Shown piece by piece: positions 34,596 to 42,244 of a stretch of 42,244 nucleotides of DNA. A model generated the notes under the pieces. It worked only from the letters and a program-made list of their open reading frames with translations, was not told the DNA's origin and did no database searches. The first letter of the stretch is position 1; each line of letters starts with the position of its first letter. Source of the DNA: Scleroderma bovista (Eukaryota; Basidiomycota; Agaricomycetes; Boletales; Sclerodermataceae); the NCBI GenBank assembly GCA_037178675.1, contig JAYMGJ010000753.1:1-42244 (forward strand). The letters are read 5' to 3'. The position numbers were made by a program, and so were the translations under genes.

Positions 34596-34883
34596 TGTTG
34601 AAGTCGCACGTGCACCCGGCGTAAACCATCGATGAAGTGTGCACAAGACTGCGACCCATATTAGTGTAGACTTAGTAATAGTCCTCTTTAGAGTAGATGT
34701 TACATGTCACATGTCACATGTCACAGTCACGTGTCACACTATTTGTTGTATATAAACAGTGTTAATTGCTTATATAATATAACAGCTCTTAACCAGCTAC
34801 TGCTACCATCTCTGGTTGTGCACTCCACCCAACAGGTGAGTTGGAGTAGCAGTTCCTCTACATATATAGGTATTGCTTCAACA
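34596..34883 (+). repeat. Right LTR of the copia element
   Basis: 288 bp, same length as the left LTR without indels. The nine differences are each CpG in one copy and TpG or CpA in the other. Confidence 0.97.
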
Positions 34884-34888
34884 GCAGT
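34884..34888. repeat. Target site duplication GCAGT of the copia element, right copy
   Basis: GCAGT directly after the right LTR, identical to 28964-28968. Confidence 0.9.
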
Positions 34889-36749
34889 GGCTTCCTGGAT
34901 AAATGTGACATGATCGTGACACTTGACTCCTGGAGGCAGCTCCAATCTGTAAAACAAGGGCGTAGAACTAACAGCCATCTTTTTCAACTCGGAGCGCCAG
35001 GTTGACAAGTCCTTGTAAAGCTGCAACATGAAGCACTATTAGGTCAAAATATACACGGATAAATTACTTACCAGCTGCACCATCCCATCTTTTTTGTCAG
35101 GCCAATAGCCTAAAACAAGGTCAATGCAACAATGTATTTGAAGTAGTTAGTACTTACCAGGGTCCAAGCCTACATGTTGAGTCCACTGCACGACTACAGT
35201 TGTAAGACTGTCTCCAAGTGAATCAGCATTAATCTTTATCTTCGGCCAGGGATTAGAAAGGGCATGTATGGCCCTGCACTCAATCTTGGCTTCTTCTAAG
35301 CAATATTTCCACATTGGAGGATAGTGGGTGATCTGATTTGGCAGCGCTGGCTGGTTCTGAACTCACTGAGACTTACAAGGTGCATGGCATTCACGAAGAG
35401 GATTGCTGTCATTAGTGTCAGGATCCACGGATTGGTCATGCAACGATGCAAGTACAGCAGGATTGGGGGGATGAGGGCACCCATTCCTCTGTTGGTGGCG
35501 GTCGAGAACATTGATGGTCTGCATATCAGGAGACTGAAGGGCTGAGCATGCTAACATGACCAGATTGAACAAAATACCTTGTGGACAGGACCTCTTACAA
35601 GGGTGGCCACATTCTCCTCTGCCTTGTCACGAGAATATTTGAAATCATCGTCAGGTGGTGGGGATGTGTGTCTGGTCATTTGAGCACTTTGTGTCTCAGC
35701 CCTGAAGTCTGCGCAAAAACATCAGAGTATGATTGCAGAAAATAAAACAAATCCAACCCACTGGCACTTGTTTACGATGCAACTTGCATTCTTCATCAGA
35801 CTCTCCAGATGACTTGCCATTTGAATTATCCTCACTCCCATTGTAATGCCCTTCCCAGGAAGGGTCCTCAGGTCCCAACTCACCCTCACTGTTGTCTGCA
35901 ACTTCGTTGTTTTGCCCTGCTTTCCCAGAGACCGGTGCATTCCGCAAAGAGGGGTCTATATTCTGGTCGAATCTGGACAATGCATGATCAGTGGTGCATG
36001 ATGAGGAAGATCGGCTATAATATGGGAGGCCAGGTAATTGGTGAGCAAGATCAGAGACACTATAGCCAGCAGGAACTGAGTGTTCAATTTGTGATGCAGG
36101 CGCCTGACGTTCCTTGGCACATTTTTCAGCAATATATGGGTTGTTCAGAGCTTGAAGGTCTGGCTCTGTTCCAGGGGGGATGATATGGGCAGGCTCATGA
36201 AAGCCAAACCAGCTGCCAGTTGCCTGTGAGTGAAAATTAGGGACAGGTGCATTCTCCCCCTGTTAAACCAGATCAGCTCAATGTCCAAAAGAAAGCATAT
36301 AGCTACTTGACCTGTGTCACAACACCCACATGAGAACCATCGGATGAAGCAACAGCACTTGTGGGAGGCAGTTGTTTCTAAAGAAACCATTAGTAATTAC
36401 AAACTGGGCAGAGCAGAAGATGGAATCCTACTTTTTTTTGAGGTCTGCGACTTGAATTAACAGGGGTGACAGGGTTCAACGCAGTATCATTGGAGAAGGT
36501 AGTTGTGGGTCTCAATACGTGCGGTGGTCCCTCAATCACAGTACCAACCCATTCCAATTGAAGAATGCGACCACCAACTCCCACTCCTGCCCTACCACTG
36601 CGACGAGGTTGTAGAGACTCGGAGGTTGAGTAGCTGGGGGGCTGATCCGATGTAGTACGTGCTTTGTGTTTCTTCTGCAACGCATCTTCAGTATCGTCCT
36701 GATGCTGCTTTTGCCTTGGGGCTTTCTTCAATGGCGAATGGGTGGGCAT

Positions 36750-37900
36750 GAAATAGATAACTCAGGCAGAGGGAAAGAAGCAATGGAGGACAAAACTTTA
36801 GTGCATTGCGGATCCGATGGCTAGTGCATTGCCAAGAACACACAGCCGAGAATGTGCAGGTCAGGATTCTTGGAAGTATAGATCACCATATGTACATAGA
36901 TGTGAATACAAACACTATAGTAACTGTGATATCAAGCCAGAAGTCTTGGATGTTTGGACAAATTAGAAATGGGGAAGTCACCCATGCTCTGAACCATATC
37001 ATTGTATATATGTTTCTTTCCAGCATCCCATAGATTACTGGCACATTTCACTGGAAGGGAAAGGTTTTGAGAGGCCTCCTGTAGAGCATTTTTCTCAGCT
37101 TGTTTGGTCAAACACTCATTCTCTATTTCAGGAGGGTCCTCCAGCAGCATGTGACTGAGGAATATCTCAGTTTTTTCCAGCAAGGTGTTGATGTTGACCC
37201 TGTCCTGAGAGCCATATTTCTCTCAGAAAATCTCCTGCCAATCTTGAGCAAGGGGAATGAGGTCATGGAAGTACGGGGACACAGAGTCCTCTAGAACCTT
37301 GGGACTGCTCTCCAAAACAAAAGCAACTTTTGAGTTTCTGGCCACCCGGAGGTTTTCAATGGCACCCTTGCTCCATTTGCCAAGTATCGAGAACTTGAAG
37401 TCAAAATTCTTTTATCTAAAAATCTCCGGACTTCTCATGTCATCTCTGGAGCCATCTGCTTCCCTGCCTTGACTCCTGCTCACAGTTCCCTGCTTGCAAC
37501 TCAAAACTCCGGACCTCCTGTGTCATCAGACTCCTTGTCCTGACTCCTGGTGTTTTCTCCAGAACACTTTGTCCACTGTGACATCTCCAGCTGTCTTGCT
37601 TGTGATTCCTGACTCACTTTTCAACTCCGGATACACCATGTCGTCCCCTGAGTCATCTGACTCACTTCTCTGACATACTGTCACTTCTCTGAGACACTCT
37701 GTCTACTCTGACATCCTGCCTGATCTGACCTTGACACCTGTTTGCTCTGGCTTGGACTTCCTGGACCTGGACTCATCTCTGGTATCATCACTCACTGATG
37801 GTTCACCCGGACCTTAGCCTAGTCCTTCTGTTAGTCCCAATGGTAGACCTCACACTCTATGTTGCATCTGCACTGAAGCCTCGAGGGCTCGGCCCTAAGA
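36750..37900. other. Unassigned stretch with CTCCGG motifs
   Basis: No family recognised. A plus-strand frame at about 37346-37540 reads FNGTLAPFAKYRELEVKILL, then TSHVISGAICFPALTPAHSS, and looks protein-like, possibly part of a retroelement polyprotein. CTCCGGA/CTCCGGT words recur near 37428, 37506 and 37624, again beyond 37939, and at the far right edge of the window. The rest is CT-rich (TCTGACTCACTTCTCTGACA and similar) without clear coding potential. Confidence 0.3.
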
Positions 37901-38045
37901 GGGGGATACTGTCATATCCATACTTTTCCCAGTCGCAACTCCGGTCTAACCCTGGCCTGCCTGACCTCTCCTTAGGCATAGACACAACTCCGGATCTAGT
38001 CCGGCCATACCCAGGACCTCACTTGCCCGCAATCATGTCTAACAC
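37890..38045 (+). mobile_element. Candidate gypsy-type LTR edge with purine tract
   Basis: AAGAGGGGGATAC is followed by TGTCATATCCATAC at about 37912, the usual arrangement of a polypurine tract and the first bases of a 3' LTR in agaric Ty3/gypsy elements. No matching second LTR or CA end could be placed. TGTTACGACCATG at 42137 starts a similar CTCCGG-bearing stretch. Weak evidence. Confidence 0.3.
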
Positions 38046-38367
38046 CCTTGATGCCCACAATATCTCCCTCGATTTGCAATACATCAGGGTTCGGTTCCGA
38101 CGGTTTACCTATGTGCTACAGCAACCCAACCCACCTTCAAATTGGTTTGAGAATGTCATGATAGAAATTGTAAGATCACCTGATTCTCATGGAAATCAAT
38201 TCATATATTATACATTTAGCGCATTCTTGAGTGATTGCTCTCTGCATGCAGTGCCTATGGTCTGATCATGTGGGTGCCTTATATCGCAAACCAATTCCTG
38301 TGGTGTGCCACTCTGGCAAAGATGCAGCAGGAGGAGATACTGGAATACATGAAGGGTCATGATGTAT

Positions 38368-40213
38368 TCATGATGACATCCGAGTCACAGATTCATCATA
38401 CCGGACTGATGCTACACAAATGGTGGGAGATGCCTGGGCAGCATAACAGGCAATCCCAATCTCATCAGATCTCAATGCTGTTTGCTGGCAGTCTGACCAG
38501 AAATTCAACCTACTTTGGAAATAATTTCTGGTCCACTCCGCCCCACATTGTAGCATCTCCACTTCCTCCTTCCACCAGTCCCTAAGTGCCTTGGACCGGA
38601 ACCAATGAACCCAGTAAACTAGATTTCCAGTTAAGTACCGAAAGCATTTTGTGATGATGCTAAGACATACATTCAGACATCCAATCATTCCTATCAGTAT
38701 CTCGGGGTACATCCATGGTCCAGAAGCAAGGGAGGGTATCATCCCTGTGGCCCCGAGCATTGGGGTCTGATATTGCAGTGGTGACCGAAAGGTCGGAGGC
38801 ATGCAATTCCTGGTACCAGTCTAGAACCTGTCTATCGGCATGGAGAGCTACCATCTGCCTGCGGCACTGGCGATATAATGAGGCATGGCACTGTAGGGTG
38901 AGATCTGTGCTCGCTATCCGGCCCCATGCCCGGGTGGTCATATTATAATTACTGGCTTGTCAGCCAGTGCCAGTCTAATTTCATGAAGGCAATCATTGGC
39001 TTGCCCCTGTCTCAAGGATAGTTCCTGTTCCACAAGGAATCCAAGTCCTAATCCCTGGAGACAGTCTATTCCAATATATGATGGCAGCAGTGGCAACATT
39101 GTTTCGGCATTTCCCTGTGTTGGCAAGATGAATGGATTTTCTATTTCCTCACCATCTGCTTGGTCGTCCTGAAATTGTAGGGCAGTGTCCAGTTCTACAT
39201 CATCATCCCAGTCTTCACCCAGAAACTGTGTGGCTGATGCAACTAATCCCTCTAACTGGGATTGTAGCCGGTCTCGGCGCCGTGCAATTGATAGCTGTTG
39301 TATTTCAGTTCCGGATGTGTTGAGCTGCTGAGAATCAATGGCTAGCATTATCTGTGCTCCTTCAACCTTCAATGCCTTAGCTATCCATGTGGTTGATCCC
39401 CGAAGCCGGTCTTGTTGTTGGTGCTTCAGGCCATATTCAGTAAGGTTAACTCCATTTTAAAACAACATACCCTTCTCCAGCTGAACATCATATATATCCA
39501 TTGCACGGGGATCCATCATCCAGTCATTCAATGCCTTCACCTCCTGCTCCGACCACAATTGCCGGAGACCTTCTGGGACTTGGTTATTCAGTTTTTCAAA
39601 AGCTTCTGTAACCTCTGTCAATGAGCACTGGGCACCCCTCATTTTTCTCCTTAGAAACAATGCTTGTACACGTCAGCCAGCAGGGTCATGGTGAAGGGCA
39701 TTGTTATACTCACGCATCCGGACCATCTTGACAAAATTGTGGTCATTCATTTGGAAATCAAGTAACTCTTGGCAATGCGGTGTTGCCATCCCCCTTGCAG
39801 ATGGAGATATTATATTCAGTGAAGACCACAGTGTCTCCATGATCTCCCCATCCACTCTGTCAGTACCAGGAATAAAATTCGGGGCATATCTGGCAAAGCA
39901 TTCTGTTTTATGCCCATGTACATGCCAAATACCGATCCCAGGCAAAATGCACAGTCCATCTGGTAGAGTGATGAATTTGTTGGACTGAATCCGCCGAGCC
40001 AAATTTCTACTATACTGGCAATTGATGTCGTAAAATGTTATCACTTGTTGGTCGGGATTCAATGCATGCTGGACTGCATGCACCAGGGCATAGTCCATGT
40101 TTACCTGCCTGTAACCAGCTCAACAAACTCAAGATGACAATTATGAGAACCTACTGTTCTCCCTTCTGAAAGTCAACCATTGCATGGGGGATGAAACATC
40201 CATGTCTTGCACA
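38368..40213 (-). pseudogene. KDZ-family transposase, 5'-truncated
   Basis: Kyakuja-Dileera-Zisupton transposase, C-terminal two thirds. The first readable exon is CARHGCFIPHAMVDFQKGEQ (about 40213-40154); a short intron ends at 40105 and the next exon opens VNMDYALVHAVQHALN, then TFYDINCQYSRNLARRI, LPGIGIWHVHGHKTECFARY, PGTDRVDGEIMETLWSSLN, SARGMATPHCQELLDFQMND. A TGA at 39675-39673 breaks the frame before RVQALFLRRKMRGAQC. Further C-terminal pieces: helical EVTEAFEKLNNQVPEGLRQL, the exon at 39372-38938, and RDWWKEEVEMLQCGAEWTRN near 38575, a typical KDZ C-terminal segment. The N-terminal cysteine-rich domain is missing; a minisatellite starts exactly where the coding similarity stops. Non-functional as read. 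Confidence 0.8.
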
Positions 40214-40770
40214 TGGTCAGGCCAGGGTACCAGTGTCACCATAGTGTACGGTCCGGCCAGGGTACCGGTGTGATAATAATATACAGTCCGGCCTGGGTGT
40301 GGGTGTCACCATAGTTTATGGTCAGGCCAGGATACCGGTGTCACCATAATATACAATCTGGCCTGGGTGTGGGTGTCACCATAATTTATGGTCAGGCCAG
40401 GGTATCCAGCCAGGGTACCGGTCACCATAGTGTATGGTCTGGCCAGGGTACTGGTCACCATAATATACAATCCAGCCTGGGTGTGGGTGTCACCATAGTG
40501 TATGGTCTGGCAAGGGTACTTGTGTCACCATCATATAGGGCCTGGCCTGGGTGCAGGTGTCACCATAGTTTACAGTCATGCCAGGGTACCCGTGTCATAG
40601 TTTATGGTTTGGCCAGGGTACCAGTGTCACAATAATATACAATCCGGCCAGGATGCTGGTGTCACCATAGTGTGCAGTCTGGCCAGGGTACTGGCATCAC
40701 CATCATATATGGCCCAGCCAGGGTACTGGTGTCATCATAGTGTATGGTCAGGCCGGGGTGCTGGTGTCAT
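40213..40770. repeat. Minisatellite, about 13 units of 40-60 bp
   Basis: Head-to-tail variants of GGTCAGGCCAGGGTACCGG, TGTCACCATA and either GTTTATG, ATATAC or GTGTATG. The order alternates between a CCAGGGTAC unit and a CCTGGGTGTGGGTG unit in the left half. The unit core GGTCAGGCC also occurs at the broken edge of the KDZ transposase, where the array seems to have started. Open frames across it reflect the repeat. Confidence 0.85.
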
Positions 40771-41562
40771 GGGCACTGGAACACATATCTGATGCCATTA
40801 AGTGATTGTTTTGAGTTATGGTGCATGTCTGTGAGTTTAGGATCATTCCTCCGGCCTATGGCACATGTAACCGGTCCCTAGTACATGCAACCGGTCCCTG
40901 GCAGATTACACCGGTCACAGGAACATCACATCGGGCCATGTAACATACACCGGTAGCTATTGAGTGATGTTATTAAATTATGGTGCATGTCTGTGAGTGT
41001 AGAATCATTTCTCTGGCCTATGGGACATGTAACCGGTCCCTTGTACATGCAACTGGTCCCTGGCACATTACACCGGTCACAGGAACATCAAATTGGGCTG
41101 TGTAACACACACTGGTAGCTATTGAGTGATGTCATTAAATTATGGTGCATGTCTGTGAGTTTAGGATCATTCCTCTGGCCTATGGGACATGTAACCGGTC
41201 CCTTGTACATGCAACCGGTCCCTGACACATTACACTGGTCACAGGAACATCACATCAGGCTGTGTAACACACACCAGTAGCTATTGAGTGATGTTATTAA
41301 ATCATGGTGCATGTCTGTGAGTTTAGGATCATTCATCTGGCCTATGGCACATGCAACCAGTCCAGGCATATATGTTATGAGTTTTTGTTTCTTGGTCTGT
41401 GCACACTGGGTAGCTAATATCAAACTGCATTCATTATATGCACATGTCAACACCCTTTATCCCTTTCTTCCCTAACATTGAGCTTGTCTGTTTAGGTATT
41501 GTTGTATGTCATCTCCATTCATCAGTCAATTGGTCTCTGTTCCAGTATTCAAAGCCCTGCGG
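40771..41562. repeat. 162-bp satellite array
   Basis: The landmark AGGATCATTCCTC recurs at 40839, 41001, 41163 and 41325, spaced exactly 162 bp. Each unit holds several ACCGGT palindromes (AACCGGTCCC, ACACCGGTCAC, CACCGGTAGC) and the phrase TTATGGTGCATGTCTGTGAG. The array decays after 41345. Related sequence resumes after the LTR fragment, at 41638-41870. Confidence 0.85.
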
Positions 41563-41637
41563 TGTGAGTCAAAGTGTGGATTTGGGTCAGAACAACAACC
41601 CAAACACAACACCAACAAAGGACTACGAAATTGTGCG
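41563..41637 (-). mobile_element. Terminal fragment of the LTR-like element (third copy)
   Basis: TGTGAGTCAAAGTGTGGATT followed by TGGGTCAGAACAACAACCC and on to GACTACGAAATTGTG is the inverse of the last 75 bases of copy B, and close to the matching end of copy A. It is preceded by GCGG, the same four bases that flank copy B. The remaining 2 kb of the element are absent; satellite-like sequence follows at once. Confidence 0.75.
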
Positions 41638-41870
41638 ACCGGTCCCTGGAACATGCAACCGGTCCCTGGAACAGTCCACTGGCCTCTGGAACATTACACC
41701 GGCCACTGGAACATTGGATCAGGCTCTGGAACACACATCCAAAGCAATTCAATGATGGTTGTGAGTTATGGTGCATGTCTATGCCTTCAGGATTATTCCT
41801 CCAGCCTAGTATGGCATATGCAACCTGTCTTTGTAACATGACATTGTAATATGGATATTCAAATGGTGTT
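41638..41870. repeat. Diverged satellite unit beyond the LTR fragment
   Basis: ACCGGTCCCTGGAACATGCA is repeated, then TTACACCGGCCACTGGAACA, then TTATGGTGCATGTCT and CAGGATTATTCCTCC at 41788, all recognisable from the 162-bp unit but with more changes. Confidence 0.7.
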
Positions 41871-42136
41871 TAGAACATATCACTATGCAACACAATAGTC
41901 ATATAATTGTTGTGTACTATGCACCGGCCATGTGTTATGTGAAATCCATCGCAATCATTCAAGGGGACAAATATGCTACAATACACTGCAAACACCACAA
42001 ATTGTGAATCAATGACATCACCACCAGCATTGTCCATGCCAAAAATGACTTAATAATGCACCACCAACATGCATGAAATTGAATTTTGGAGCATGTTCCA
42101 GATATCCATGTGATATTCGAGAGGTTGGTTGGATAT
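41871..42136. other. Unassigned AT-rich stretch
   Basis: No gene, repeat or RNA recognised. Confidence 0.4.
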
Positions 42137-42244
42137 TGTTACGACCATGTCCAACTCCAGATCATATCCGGTTACTCCGGTCACATCGCAGCTCTACCAC
42201 TCTACTCCGGTCACTCGTCTCCTACTCCGGTCGCGCTCACGCAG
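42137..42244. mobile_element. Candidate LTR start at the window edge
   Basis: TGTTACGACCATGTCCAACT opens a stretch with four ACTCCGGT or TCCGGTT words, similar in style to the candidate LTR at 37912. It runs off the window, so no end or partner can be checked. Confidence 0.25.

Larger units (their letters stand above)
28969..34883 (+). mobile_element. Ty1/copia LTR retrotransposon, complete but decayed
   Basis: 5915 bp: two 288-bp LTRs (TG...CA), primer site, gag-pol, purine tract, and a perfect 5-bp target duplication GCAGT (28964-28968, 34884-34888). The LTRs differ at nine positions (96.9 percent identity), all CpG transitions. Removing the element and one GCAGT restores the reading frame of the host DUF6532-like gene. 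The polyprotein holds eight in-frame stops and one frame shift, so it is not autonomous. Confidence 0.97.
28375..36749 (-). pseudogene. DUF6532-like basidiomycete gene, interrupted by a copia retrotransposon
   Basis: Reads from ATG 36749 (MPTHSPLKKAPRQKQHQDD, basic, nuclear-like). Exons: 36749-36432, 36377-36312, about 36263-35765 (GENAPVPNFHSQ, acidic GELGPEDPSWEGHYNGSEDN), about 35705-35580, 35570-35395, 35365-35160, 35135-34884. The last ends CHDHVTFIQEATA; the reading continues beyond the copia element at 28968 with TLLNQSMFLRDGIDEN, then HPALKDVIIKFFYTGSYRIA, PDIFQYCVPNTCLAVVCTA, NCVLDGYAKNGARN, VKDYSSIYNALLTLIKETSR, HPYHGSQLAEHLGSWACEGW and stop at 28375-28377. Short GT-AG introns throughout. 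The N-terminal half is low-complexity; the C-terminal half resembles the DUF6532 proteins expanded in agarics (family name from memory, moderate certainty). No stop other than the insertion was seen, so the gene was probably functional until the copia jump. Confidence 0.7.

Noticed and set aside
28969..34883. Alternative genetic code (TGA read as an amino acid) in the copia polyprotein
   Set aside because: TGA falls where Arg is expected, LTR differences show CpG transitions, a frame shift and a lost catalytic Asp are present, and host genes use TGA as terminal stop.
40318..40792. Repeat protein with GYRCHH / GVGVTI units
   Set aside because: The open frames follow the minisatellite in every reading; stops are absent by the composition of the unit, and the units change frame.
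40160..41870. CRISPR array
   Set aside because: Repeats are contiguous or have similar spacers, the genome is fungal, and there are no cas genes; these are minisatellite and satellite arrays.

Overview
The window reads as genomic DNA of a basidiomycete mushroom (Agaricomycetes). The evidence is dense GT-AG introns of about 47-65 bases, a fungal type P450, and a mixture of Plavaka (CMC), KDZ and Ty1/copia transposons that is typical of agarics. No prokaryotic gene organisation and no RNA gene was recognised.

Left part (1-9.3 kb), old host genes. A cytochrome P450 missing its 5' end runs off the left edge and is otherwise intact (10 exons in view). An unassigned small gene (3280-4022), a broken Ste6/MDR type ABC transporter (minus, about 6403-4060) and a badly decayed urease (7124-9291, several frameshifts and stops) follow. 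From 9.3 to 14.1 kb no gene is recognisable, but the stretch holds a 14-bp minisatellite, a pair of tandem repeats that differ only by one exact GT-AG intron-like block, and short elements ending in CATCAGCAAAA.

Centre (14.15-26.99 kb), one large composite transposon bounded by 20-bp inverted repeats. Inside are a minus-strand accessory gene (17075-19452), a divergent Plavaka transposase (19616-24973), and directly behind it an N-terminal fragment of the mRNA 3'-end processing gene RNA14 (24994-26405), which looks like a captured host gene piece. Two inverted 2.1-2.3 kb LTR-like elements with perfect 4-bp target duplications (GCGC and GCGG) have inserted in it, one of them splitting the transposase reading frame exactly.

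Right part (27-42.2 kb). A multi-exon basidiomycete gene (DUF6532-like, minus, 36749-28375) is interrupted by a complete copia retrotransposon (28969-34883) with 288-bp LTRs, a GCAGT target duplication and an initiator-tRNA anticodon-arm primer site. Beyond it are a short candidate gypsy LTR edge, a 5'-truncated KDZ transposase (minus, 40213-38368), a 40-60-bp minisatellite that abuts the transposase break, and a 162-bp satellite interrupted by a 75-bp fragment of the same LTR-like element.

A theme links the parts: almost every stop inside an otherwise readable frame is TGA or TAG where Arg (CGA) or Gln (CAG) is expected, and all nine differences between the copia LTRs are CpG to TpG/CpA transitions. 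The region looks like a transposon nest that decays mainly by methyl-CpG-type mutation.
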